Below are positions 16,642-25,741 of a stretch of 64,000 nucleotides of DNA, piece by piece. Both the position numbers and the translations under genes were made by a program. Each line of letters begins with the position of its first letter. The first letter of the stretch is position 1. Source of the DNA: Colwellia sp. M166 (GTDB lineage Bacteria > Pseudomonadota > Gammaproteobacteria > Enterobacterales > Alteromonadaceae); assembly GCF_024585285.1 (NCBI RefSeq), contig NZ_CP040755.1:3472001-3536000 (forward strand). The letters run 5' to 3'. Under the pieces are notes generated by a model that worked only from the letters and a program-made list of their open reading frames with translations, searched no databases and had not been told where the DNA came from.

Positions 16642-19619
16642 ATGGCTATAAAAAACGAACTATCAATTCTTACCAAAGCTGAGCAGCTTGATCTATATTC
16701 TCCGCCGCTATTATCACTTGAACAACAACGATTGTATTTTACGCCAAACGAGATCGAGTTAACAGAGTTGAAAAGTATTCGCCTAAGGAACCACCGATGC
16801 TATTTCATTGCGTTATTAGGGTATTTTAAGTCTAAGCCTGTGATTCTTTCACCTAGCTTTAACCTCATCTTTGACGATATGCAGTTTATTTCAACGCAAG
16901 TTCAAGGAGGCAAAGGGATCAGGCCTTTCAGCATTAATAAGATGCAGCGTGACCGTATATATCAAAGAATACTGAGGTTATTAAACTATCAGAAATGGGA
17001 CGAAAGTCTGCACTTTGCGCCGCTGTACGAACATCTTGTTATGGTCGGCAAAGCTTGGCTTGAGCCTCGTTATCTATTCGATGCAGCCGCTGAATATCTA
17101 GCAACGCATAGAATTGCCATCCCTAAATATACTGTCTTACAAAAAGCTTATCAGTCGTGTTATCCAACAGGTCAAGAAGGCGTTAAATAATAAGCTTCGT
17201 ATTCATGTTTCATCTGAACTACACGGATTTCTAAATACTATTATCGATGACAAAGATGGGCTCTCCTTAAGCCAGCTTCGAGCCGGTGCAAAAAGCGTTA
17301 TGGTGACAGAGCTAAAAAAAGAACTGACGGTGTATCATCAGTTACAGCCTTATACAAGACAGATTGATAATGCTGTTAAGGGCTTAGCCTTATCGTCTAA
17401 AAACCAACAACACTTCGGTGAAATGGTGGATTATTATGGCAGTAAACTAAAACGCTTTAAGCGTCCACAGCAACACCTATGGTTGCTGTGTTTTCTGACT
17501 CAACGCATACGGCAAAGCCTAGAGCGATTGGCTGATGGGTTTATTCATCATATCCGTAAACAACAAGAAGCTGCGCATGCGTTTGCCCAACAGGCAGTGT
17601 TTGACTCATGGAGGTCAGCTGCAGACAATGTCACCAAAGCCGCAGAATTACTGCATCTGTTTGTTGATGACAGTATCGACGATAATCAACCATTTGCAAC
17701 GGTTAGGCAACAAGCATTAAGTGTAATGAATAACCAAGATATAGAAACGCTATGCCTGTACTTAAAAAAGCAAAAACGCACGGTAGAAGAATATCAATGG
17801 CAATATTATGATGATCAAAACGGGTTAATTGAGCAGTTATTAAGGCCCGTGTTTCTATGTCTTGAATGCCAAGCAGGTAAAGGCTCAGAAGCATTAGTGA
17901 CCCAGCTCAAAACCACAAAAACAGAACTATTAGCAGGTAATACATTGCAAACAATGGATAGTACACTTATCCAACAAAAACATCGTCCATGGTTAATTAA
18001 CAAGGATGTTGTTCATCCACAGCGATACGAATGGTTGCTTTACCGTCAACTGGCTTCTCGGCTTAATGGTCGAATTTACTTATCAAACGTCACTAAATAT
18101 CGTGCGCTAGAAGACGACTTAATTGCATCGTCAATACAGCCTGATCTATTGGCATCATCAACATTGGAAAAGCTAAAGCAGCCGATTCAGAAGCTACTGC
18201 AAGTAAAACAAATACGCTTAACAACATCCCTAGAAGATGTTGCTCGTCACATTGATAATGGTGATAACCGCAATGTGATCATGAAGAGCCGAAGTGGCAC
18301 ACGATGGCGACTGCCAGTTAAAGGCTCCCAATCACTTGTCAACAACCCTTTCTTTAAACAAATGATCCCCGTCAGTATTGCTGATGTGTTGCGTTATGTT
18401 GAACAAGAAACCAACTTTATGCAATGCTTCGCACACGTGCTGCCAATACAAAAACAAGTAGGCGCCAATCAGGATGATTTATTGGCTATTCTAATTGCGA
18501 ATGCGACACATCGCGGCGTATATGGGATGGCACAAATATCTGATCGCAGTTATGAGCATCTAAGCACTATACAAGCTAATTATATTAGGCCTGAAACCTT
18601 GCAAGAGGCTAGTGATATCATCAATAACGCAGTAGCGGCACTCCCTATTTTCCGCCACTATCACATCCAAGAAGACGTCCTGCACGCCAGTACCGATGGG
18701 CAAAAATTTGAAACTCACCTTGAGACTTTTAAAACTCGCTACTCCTCGAAATACTTCGGCACCAACAAAGGTATTACGGCCATGACGTTAGTTGCCAATC
18801 ATAGTGCGTTAAATGCCCGTATCATAGGATCTAATGAGCATGAGTCCCATTATATTTACGACTTACTACAATCTAATACTAGTGATCTTAAGCCAGATGT
18901 CCTCTCAACCGACATCTGGTACCAACAATGTCAACTTCGCTATTTTGGACTTCTTTGGCTATACGTTCGCCCCTCGATACGCAAAAATGAAAAAAATATT
19001 TTTTAATTTATTTGAAGTGTCTGAAGAAGATGGTGGACGTATTCAATTGATAAAAGAAATCAATCATAAACTCATTACTGAAGAGTGGGATGACATTCAA
19101 CATATCTTGTGTTCATTGAGCCGAAAGACTACCACACAAAGCACTATCATTAGAAAGTTGAGTAATGGCAAGAGTCGCACATTGGCAGCCATTCATGAAT
19201 ACGACCGTTTGATAAAATCAATTTATGTTTTGGAATACGTTGATAATTCCACGCTACGCCATTATGTTCAGCAAGCCTTGAACAGAGGTGAAGCGTACCA
19301 CCAATTAAAACGAGCTATAACTTCCGTTAATGGTAATAAATTTCGTGGCGGTAATGATTACCAAGTATCACAATGGAACGACTGCGCCCGACTTATTTCA
19401 AACTGTATTATTTATTATAATTCTGCGTTACTGTCGGCATTTCTGCAAATTCAAGAAAAGAATGGTAGGCAAGACGTTGTTGATATTATTTCAAGATTAT
19501 CACCTGTCGCTTGGCAGCATATAAATTTGAATGGTGAATATGCCTTTAATAAAGACCGTAAGGAAATTGATTTAATCGGTTTACTAAATGGTATTGAAAC
19601 ACTTGATAGTATCAATTGA
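16642..19619 (+). pseudogene. tnpA: Tn3-family transposase, two frameshifts
   Basis: Three overlapping frames together encode a Tn3-type TnpA of about 990 residues. The first (16642-17190) carries the N-terminal DUF4158-like domain. Near 17142-17147 a run of As breaks the frame; one fewer A joins VLQK to LISRVIQQVKKALN. The second (to 19006) carries the catalytic Asp region HASTDGQKFETHLETF. Near 18911-18920 the frame breaks again inside the conserved STD-x-x-GTNNVNF block, and the last frame gives FGYTFAPRYAKMK and the C-terminus. The gene is non-functional as written. The resolvase that follows is intact. Confidence 0.88.
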
Positions 19620-19633
19620 AAACCAAAATAACG

Positions 19634-19661
19634 GTTATCATAAAGTATACTTTATGATAAC
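19634..19661. repeat. Perfect 28-bp palindrome, candidate res subsite
   Basis: GTTATCATAAAG and CTTTATGATAAC flank a central TATA as a perfect dyad. It lies between tnpA and the resolvase gene, where Tn3-type res sites normally sit; resolvase dimers bind such palindromes. Confidence 0.6.
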
Positions 19662-19732
19662 TACATTTGACTATTATCAAAACTACTCTCATAATGTTTT
19701 TCTCAAAACATCTTAAGATATACGATAAAAAA

Positions 19733-20323
19733 ATGTCTAAAATTGGATACGCAAGAGTCAGTTCGACAGGTCAAAGTTTAGAGGTTCAACTTGATAAATT
19801 AAATCAAGTTGGCTGCGATAAAATTTATCATGAAAAACAAAGTGGCAAAACAGCTTCGCGGCCTGAATTTCAAAAATGCATGAATTATCTTAGAGAAGGC
19901 GATGTTTTTGTGATCACTCGATTAGATCGCCTCGCGCGTTCCGTTATTCATTTATCGCAAGTAGCTGAACGCTTTCAGGCTGAAAATATTGATCTAGTAG
20001 TCATTGACCAAGCAATTGATACATCTACTCCCACTGGAAGGTTAATGTTTAACATGTTAGCAGCCATCGCAGAGTTTGAAACAGATTTACGCTCTGAGCG
20101 ACAATTAGAAGGTATTGCTAAAGCGAAAGAGCACGGAGTTAAATTTGGTCGGCCAACAAAAAGAACAGCGGAAATAGATGTTGAAATTTATACTAAACGA
20201 AAAGAAGGTGTATCAATTGGTCAATTAGCAAAAAATTATGGTTTGGGGCCAGCAACTATTTATAGAATATTGAACGATGTATCTGAAAAAGTATCAACTG
20301 AAATAACAACTTTGCCTGATTAG
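19733..20323 (+). CDS. tnpR: Serine recombinase, Tn3-type resolvase
   Basis: 196 residues from ATG 19733 (MSKIGYARVSSTGQSLEVQL). The catalytic Ser is in RVSS (residue 10), and the conserved RLDRLARS and GRLMFNMLAAIAEFE motifs follow. A C-terminal helix-turn-helix (SIGQLAKNYGLGPATIYRIL) completes the family architecture. It resolves cointegrates at the res site just upstream. It is in the same direction as the broken tnpA and shares its transposon. Confidence 0.92.
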   Translation: MSKIGYARVSSTGQSLEVQLDKLNQVGCDKIYHEKQSGKTASRPEFQKCMNYLREGDVFVITRLDRLARSVIHLSQVAERFQAENIDLVVIDQAIDTSTPTGRLMFNMLAAIAEFETDLRSERQLEGIAKAKEHGVKFGRPTKRTAEIDVEIYTKRKEGVSIGQLAKNYGLGPATIYRILNDVSEKVSTEITTLPD

Positions 20324-20344
20324 AGTACGTCTTATAATTGAATA

Positions 20345-20354
20345 CCTGTTGACC
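20345..20354. repeat. Target duplication of the ISAs1 element, left
   Basis: CCTGTTGACC at 20345-20354 is repeated exactly at 24193-24202, a ten-base duplication as expected for ISAs1-family elements. Confidence 0.9.
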
Positions 20355-20598
20355 CAGGGCAAGATCGCGAACGTTTTTCAACCAAAAACAAACAGTTTGA
20401 CGATTTGAATCCGCTATGATCTTATACTCTCTTTTGGGAGAGTTACCTGTGTTTTTAGAAGCCTTCACCACCCATTTTAGTGCCTTAGTTGACCACCGTC
20501 AGTCTGCCAAAATCACCTTGCATATTCCGGTGATGGGGATCAGTCATTCTGATTTCATCAGGATCACTAATCTTTGACGCATTGGACGAGTCCGTGTT

Positions 20599-21354
20599 TT
20601 ACCCTAAGTGATCCCGATGAGTCAACTCAGACTGTAATTTTCGCATCGATTCTCCTTTTAAATTGATCCTGTGAGCGTTGTGCATCAGCCTGTCGAGGAT
20701 CGCATCTGCTAGGGTGTTGTCGCCGATAGATTGATACCATTGGTCAGTTGGCAATTGGCTGATGATCACTGTGGATGAGCTGCCGTTTCTGTCGTCCATG
20801 ATCTCCATCAGATCGTTGCGCTGAGCCGAGTTAAGGGGTTCCAACCCCCAGTCATCCAGAATAAGCATGTCGAGCCTGGCGAGCTGTTGCAGGGCTTTAC
20901 TGTAAGTACCATCGGCTTTGCCTTGTGCCAGTTCCAACATTAGCCTGGATATTCGATAGTATTTTGCGCTGTAGCCTTTGGTACAGACCGTGTGCGCCAG
21001 TGCACAGGCCAGATAGGTTTTACCACTGCCGCAAGGGCCGGTAAGTAACAGATTCTGATGTTTGTTTATCCAGTCACATTGCAACAGGGAGGCCATCATG
21101 GCTTGTTTTAAGCCTCTGGGCTGGGCGTAGTCGATGTCCCGTGCGTGTGCGTGGATTTTCAGTTTGGCGGACTTGAGCAGGCGCTGTTGTTTGCGTTGCT
21201 CACGCTCATGTTGTTCGCTGTCGGTCAACAATCCAATGCGCTCTTCGAAGCTGAGATTGTCGTAGTTACCCGGCTGTTCCGTTTGCATAGCAAGGGCGGT
21301 TGCCATGCCATTAAGTTTAAGCTGGCGCAATTGAGTTAAGGTCTGATTTATCAT
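20599..21354 (-). CDS. istB: IS21-family ATPase IstB (copy 2)
   Basis: 251 residues, complete. N-terminal helical IstB region, P-loop GPCGSGKTYLACALAH (about residues 105-120), Walker B LDMLILDDWGLEPL near 165. It assists IstA in target capture. The gene begins 12 bases after istA ends, the usual tight IS21 operon. Unlike copy 1 it has no frameshift. Confidence 0.93.
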   Translation of the reverse strand: MINQTLTQLRQLKLNGMATALAMQTEQPGNYDNLSFEERIGLLTDSEQHEREQRKQQRLLKSAKLKIHAHARDIDYAQPRGLKQAMMASLLQCDWINKHQNLLLTGPCGSGKTYLACALAHTVCTKGYSAKYYRISRLMLELAQGKADGTYSKALQQLARLDMLILDDWGLEPLNSAQRNDLMEIMDDRNGSSSTVIISQLPTDQWYQSIGDNTLADAILDRLMHNAHRINLKGESMRKLQSELTHRDHLG

Positions 21355-21366
21355 GGTGTTGTCCTT

Positions 21367-22911
21367 TTAATGGAAGCTTTTTGGGCCACGGATATTCTCG
21401 TGGGTTTGGGGCAGTAGTGAAGGCTGTGTTTGGGTGTCCGGATGCAGTTTGTCCTGATTACTGCTGAGGATATCTTTGATGTGTTTGAGCCTATAAAGAC
21501 TGTGCTTATTAGCAATGGCACAGGCTTTATTAAGTCTGCTCTGTGGATATTGCCGAGACAGATTGAGTAAACCTAAACAGACCCGATAGGCTTGCTGCTC
21601 ATGGGTTTTGTTGTTGAGTTGGGCTTTGACCCAGATAAGTACCTCATCACCAATATCCTTTGCCCAGTTCATTAAACGACCGGCTGACCATTGGTGGTGT
21701 TTTTCATGCTTTGTTGGCATGTGGCTGGGCGTGGTACTCATGCCGGTGCGGTATTGTCTGGCATAGCTGGCAACTAAGTGATTGTGGAAGAGCATTTCGA
21801 CCACATTGGCCTTGGCATGCAATTCAATGCGCTCACCGACCAAATGATGCGGTACTGAGTACAAATGATCCTCATACTGAACATGGTAATCAATGTTCAC
21901 TTTTACCTGTTTGATATCAGTGTACTGGTAAGGATGCTTAGGCAGTGGCTTAAGAGCCGGTTTGTCGATGGACTCGAACCAGGTTAGGCGAGAGCCTTTG
22001 AACTGCTTAAAGGGCTTGTTGTTGACCTCAACCAGCAAGGCCTTGATGCAGATGTTGAGCTCCGCCAGTGAGAAGAAGGTGTGATGGCGTAACCTGGCCA
22101 ATATCCAGCGTTCAATAACCTGTACGCCCACCTCAGCCTTGGCTTTATCTTTAGGTTTATAGGGTCTGGCAGGCATAATCGCCACACCATAGTGAGCCGC
22201 CAGTTGCTGGTAGGACGGATTGACATCAGGGTCGTAGCGACAAGCTTTAGTGATCCCACTTTTTAGGTTATCCGGCACCACCAACTGCGGTAGGCCGCCT
22301 AAGAAGTCAAAGGCTCTGGCATGGCTACCTAACCAGTCCGGTAAGCTTTGCGAGTAAGTGGCTTCAGCAAAGGTATAGTTGGATGCGCCCATCACCGCTA
22401 CGAATATCTGCGCGGTGCGCACCTCACCGGTGCTGCCGCTGACAATCGGCACAGTCTGCCCTGCGTAATCGATAAACAGAATCTCACCGGCTTTATGGAC
22501 TTGGCGCATGGAGCGGCGTTGTTTGCTTTTCCATACATCATAATGATGGCAATACTGCGAGTAGCTGTAACTGCGATTTGGATACTGTTGGGTGTATTCC
22601 TCCCACAGCAGATGTTTGGTCACCCCCTTACGCTTCAGTTCTTGATGTACCTCTATCCACGTGGGCAGTTGATAGTGGCGTGACGGCCTTGGATCTGATT
22701 GTGGATACAGCAATTTTGCCAATGCTACGTCATCCATATCTTCCGGTAACGGCCAAGTGAGTTCGCACTGGTTTACTTTAACAAGCAGCTTTTGCACACC
22801 GCCAATGCTGGCTTTAGTGCAGATACTGATTTTTCGTAGACTGAGTTTGGCTTCAAAATGAAGTCGTAGAATTTCTCTGATATTACGCATTGTTAACCTC
22901 TTTGTAGCCAT
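21367..22911 (-). CDS. istA: IS21-family transposase IstA (copy 2)
   Basis: 514 residues from ATG 22911 (MATKRLTMRNIREILRLHFE). Helix-turn-helix at the N-terminus, then catalytic residues in ILFIDYAGQT, LVVPDNLKSGI and KAKAEVGVQV. Full length with no breaks. Sequence divergence from copies 1 and 3 indicates a separate IS21 subtype rather than recent duplication. Confidence 0.93.
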   Translation of the reverse strand: MATKRLTMRNIREILRLHFEAKLSLRKISICTKASIGGVQKLLVKVNQCELTWPLPEDMDDVALAKLLYPQSDPRPSRHYQLPTWIEVHQELKRKGVTKHLLWEEYTQQYPNRSYSYSQYCHHYDVWKSKQRRSMRQVHKAGEILFIDYAGQTVPIVSGSTGEVRTAQIFVAVMGASNYTFAEATYSQSLPDWLGSHARAFDFLGGLPQLVVPDNLKSGITKACRYDPDVNPSYQQLAAHYGVAIMPARPYKPKDKAKAEVGVQVIERWILARLRHHTFFSLAELNICIKALLVEVNNKPFKQFKGSRLTWFESIDKPALKPLPKHPYQYTDIKQVKVNIDYHVQYEDHLYSVPHHLVGERIELHAKANVVEMLFHNHLVASYARQYRTGMSTTPSHMPTKHEKHHQWSAGRLMNWAKDIGDEVLIWVKAQLNNKTHEQQAYRVCLGLLNLSRQYPQSRLNKACAIANKHSLYRLKHIKDILSSNQDKLHPDTQTQPSLLPQTHENIRGPKSFH

Positions 22912-24213
22912 GATTGCTCCAAACAAAAAGGAACTAGGCTAGCAAATATGTTGAATATCAATGCGTCAATTAAGACTCGATTAGGTTGATGTCATCATTC
23001 TGGTGATATCCCAAAAGTGATCATGATGAAACCGGAATAGGTGATCCCGATGAAACCAGAATCGATGATCCCGACTAGCCAGAAAAGGTGATCCCTATGG
23101 GCCGGAATATGCACACCTATCCTTTACATGATGTGCTGTTTGTTACGCTATGCGGTGTCCTCGCTGGCGCAGAAGGGTGGGCCGACATCCGTTTATATGC
23201 CGAAGGTCACCATGACTGGTTTAAACAGCACGGTTTTCTGGTGGATGGCGTCCCCGTCGATGACACCATCGCTCGCATCATTTCACGTGTCGACCCCGAG
23301 CAATTCGGCGACTGTTTTATCGGCTGGATGCGAAGTGTGTATGAGAACAGCGAAGGAGACGTTATCGCCATTGATGGAAAAACACTCCGAGGCTCTTATT
23401 CACGTGATGATCGTCAAGCCACCATCCACATGGTGAACGCCTTTGCTTGCGCCAATAAGTTAGTTTTAGGGCAGCTCAAAACGGCCGATAAATCGAATGA
23501 AATTACCGCCATTCCTGAGTTGATTGACCTGTTGGATATTCAAGGAACACTGGTTTCCATTGATGCCATGGGCTGTCAAACCGCAATCGCAGAAACGATT
23601 GTAGACAAAGACGGGGACTATTTATTTACCCTCAAAGCCAATCAAGGAAACCTGTACGACGCGGTAAAAGAGACATTTACAGCTATACGACAAGCGCCAC
23701 TGGGGCCAATACAGATTGAGAAAAACCGAGGTCGTGTTGAAGGGGAGCGTGCTACACACTACCAGTAGATGAGATAGCTGCCGCATTTCCCCAATGCCCC
23801 CAGCTCAAGACCTTAGGCATGTCCTTGTCCTTTCGCCAGGCACCTGGAAAAGCCCCCGAACTGACCTATCGCTACCACATCAGTTCAGCGCCGCTCACTG
23901 AGCAGCAATTGGCCAGTGCAGTGCGCAGCCATTGGGCGATAGAGAACAACCTGCATTGGGTGCTGGATGTCAGCATGAGCGAGGACGACTGTCAGATTTA
24001 TCAAAACCATGGTGCTGAGAATCTCGCGACACTGAGACAAATAGCCCTCAATATGCTCAGAGCAGAATCCACTCAAGCCAGTATTCCTAGAAAACAAAAA
24101 CGCGTGTGGATGAAGACCGACTATCTGGAAGCCGTGCTACAGGCGGGACTCGGTAGGATGTTTGAATATTGAGCATTCATGCGGTTGCCCTGCCTGTTGA
24201 CCCTCTTATTAAG

Positions 24214-24251
24214 CGGCAATAACTTGCCAACTTGAAATTATACAGCGCCCC
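24214..24251. repeat. Candidate right terminal repeat of the Tn3-family transposon
   Basis: Read inward on the minus strand the segment starts GGGGCGCTGTATAATTTC, with the GGGG start and roughly 38-bp size typical of Tn3 ends. It lies just past the resolvase once the ISAs1 element is removed. No matching left end was found upstream of tnpA, so the call is tentative. Confidence 0.35.
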
Positions 24252-24410
24252 TTATTTGCCGTTTTTATCGACCAAGATTACTGATATTTCTACTTTAGGG
24301 TGTACTTTCATACTTAATGCTTTAAAAATAGTAGATAATATTTTTGGTATGTTACTTGCTTTAAGATATGGATAAGTATTGATGTTTACATTACTAAAAA
24401 ATGTAGTTTT
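24252..24410 (-). pseudogene. Possible gene remnant abutting the transposon end
   Basis: An open minus-strand frame of about 52 codons contains TYPYLKASNIPKILSTIFKA and MKVHPKVEISVILVDKNGK, protein-like in composition. Its stop lies exactly at the putative transposon boundary, as if the rest of the gene was displaced by the insertion. There is no start signal. I do not recognise the family, and chance coding cannot be excluded. Confidence 0.3.
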
Positions 24411-24436
24411 TTATTAAAAAAATTAAGGATAATGAC

Positions 24437-24961
24437 ATGATAAATTCTATTGGTTCACAGAGCTATGCTGTACAACAAACCCGTTCTAATGTTGGTAAAG
24501 TTGAACAGACAGCGATAACCACATCAAAATCGTCGGAAAATACAAATAATCTTGATACACGACAAAATGCTCTTTCCTTTATTGAAAACGCTACTCCAGA
24601 AGAGCTTGAAGCAAAAGTTAATTCATTAGTCGGAAGGGAGCCATCAATGGCTAGCATTAATTTAAGAGAAATTATGAACTCTGACAATGAGAATGAATTA
24701 GTTGGAAGAATAGGTCGTTTAAAGGGTCAAATAGAACAAGAAAGTCGTAGTGTTTTGAATCAAGAGCAAGATTTAATTAGTCTGGGGCGAGCCGAAGGGA
24801 AAAGCGCTAAAGATATTTTAATAAGTATTGCAAACATGCAAGACGAACAATCAGATCTTTATAAGATGTCGATGAACTGGGGAAATAAGGGACTTAGCTC
24901 TCCTGAAAATTATGAAAAATTAGTGAAATTAACCCCTAATTATGTAAATTATTATGCTTGA
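24437..24961 (+). CDS. Hypothetical protein, helical, secreted-effector-like composition
   Basis: 174 residues, no signal peptide or membrane segment. The N-terminus (MINSIGSQSYAVQQTRSNVG, then a Thr/Ser-rich stretch) looks disordered. The rest is helical with a long amphipathic middle (LVGRIGRLKGQIEQESRSVL). AAGGATAATGAC precedes the ATG. It is AT-rich and sits alone between the ISAs1 element and a broken gene, so it is probably cargo of an earlier mobile element. No family recognised; the disordered polar N-terminus resembles flagellar-hook or secreted proteins only superficially. Confidence 0.6.
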   Translation: MINSIGSQSYAVQQTRSNVGKVEQTAITTSKSSENTNNLDTRQNALSFIENATPEELEAKVNSLVGREPSMASINLREIMNSDNENELVGRIGRLKGQIEQESRSVLNQEQDLISLGRAEGKSAKDILISIANMQDEQSDLYKMSMNWGNKGLSSPENYEKLVKLTPNYVNYYA

Positions 24962-24966
24962 TAAAT

Positions 24967-24995
24967 AGCGGTTTCGGGTTGAATTTAAAACCGCT
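24967..24995. terminator. Hairpin between convergent genes
   Basis: AGCGGTTT pairs with AAACCGCT around a 13-base loop, three bases after the 24961 stop and 18 before the stop of the opposing gene. The T run is weak on both sides. Confidence 0.45.
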
Positions 24996-25012
24996 AAAAT
25001 AATGTTTTCTTT

Positions 25013-25523
25013 TTATTGATATGTTACAGCGATAGAGCCATTTTGTCCGAGTAATGCGGGGCTAATACTACCGCTGCCTGCGTAATAAAAAGCATATCTC
25101 CAAGATTGGTTGGCTGGTATATTATAAGAACTTGTATTACCTCCTGCACCAAAATTACCACTTATATCAAAACAGACATTTAATGTGCTCTCACATAAAT
25201 AAGTTGTTAAATTAGTGTTGTAATTCCATATATTCCATATATTCCATATATTCCATTGCCAAGTAATATTTTGAACTGTAGCAGTGGAAGATGTTCCTGA
25301 AGGTGCGTCCATCAACGGACCAAATACCCATTGTCCAGCTGTGGTAATATTGGGATTATAGACAACGTCAGTCCATGCTCCAGCAGAAGCGAAAGCATCG
25401 ATACCGCCTTCTGAATTTAAAGCACGGGGTGTATCCAGCTGATTTAGATCGATTATTTTTGCTTTGTTTAGATCAAACACTAGCTCTGCATTTTGTTCTT
25501 CTACAGCTATTGCATTCATGGTG
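25013..25523 (-). pseudogene. C-terminal part of an unrecognised, probably exported protein, cut by IS21 copy 3
   Basis: The frame from the IS junction (ATG at 25519, four bases from the IS end) gives about 168 residues. It is rich in Gly, Ser, Asn and aromatic residues, ends in GSIAVTYQ and contains a WNI triplet repeat near the middle. The composition suggests a secreted or surface beta-rich protein, but no signal peptide is left, so the N-terminus is probably lost. No continuation was found on the other side of the IS, which has no target duplication. The family is unknown. Confidence 0.5.
25226..25254. repeat. Nine-base tandem repeat encoding WNI units
   Basis: About three copies of ATTCCATAT followed by a diverged ATTCCATTG. 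On the minus strand they encode repeated Trp-Asn-Ile in frame. Slippage here would change protein length by three residues without a frameshift. Confidence 0.75.
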
Positions 25524-25741
25524 TGCATATTCTCATGCATCGCGATCACCTAATACCATCTAAGCCGATCACTTAATACTATCCATCGCGATCACTCAAT
25601 ACCATCGATGCAGATCACTTTTTGGTCAAAATGGTATTGAGTGATCGGCTTGAATGGTATCGTTCAATTTATACTCATTTTTGTCTATCCAGTAGGTGTT
25701 TTTAACCGTTATTCTTTTCATTTTTGATGATGAGAATAACC

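Larger units (their letters stand above)
20519..23113. mobile_element. IS21-family insertion sequence, copy 2 (inside ISAs1)
   Basis: 2595 bp, oriented opposite to its host element. The ends are TGCATATTCCGG and CCGGAATATGCA, perfect inverted 12-mers. CACCT is duplicated at 20514-20518 and 23114-23118. Repeats of the type TGATCCCGATGA lie inside both ends. Both genes are open, so this copy may be active. Confidence 0.93.
20449..24172 (+). pseudogene. ISAs1-family transposase, interrupted and frameshifted
   Basis: The start is a GTG at 20449 behind GGGAG: FLEAFTTHFSALVDHRQSA reads up to 20518, where IS21 copy 2 is inserted. The sequence resumes at 23119; the join gives AKITYPLHDVLFVTLCGVLAG, the conserved N-terminus. 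Catalytic blocks include VIAIDGKTLRGS and DYLFTLKANQ. A second break falls near 23762, where a small deletion (probably one copy of a CTAC repeat) stops the frame at 23768. It continues from PVDEIAAAFPQCP to the normal C-terminus at 24172. It is doubly inactivated. Confidence 0.88.
20355..24192. mobile_element. ISAs1-family insertion sequence, split by IS21 copy 2
   Basis: The left end reads CAGGGCAAGATCGCG and the right end, inverted, CAGGGCAACCGCATGAA. The perfect ten-base duplication on both sides fixes the boundaries. Subtracting the inserted IS21 (2595 bp) and its five-base duplication leaves 1238 bp, normal for this family. It was inserted after the resolvase gene, inside the remains of the Tn3-type transposon. 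Confidence 0.9.
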
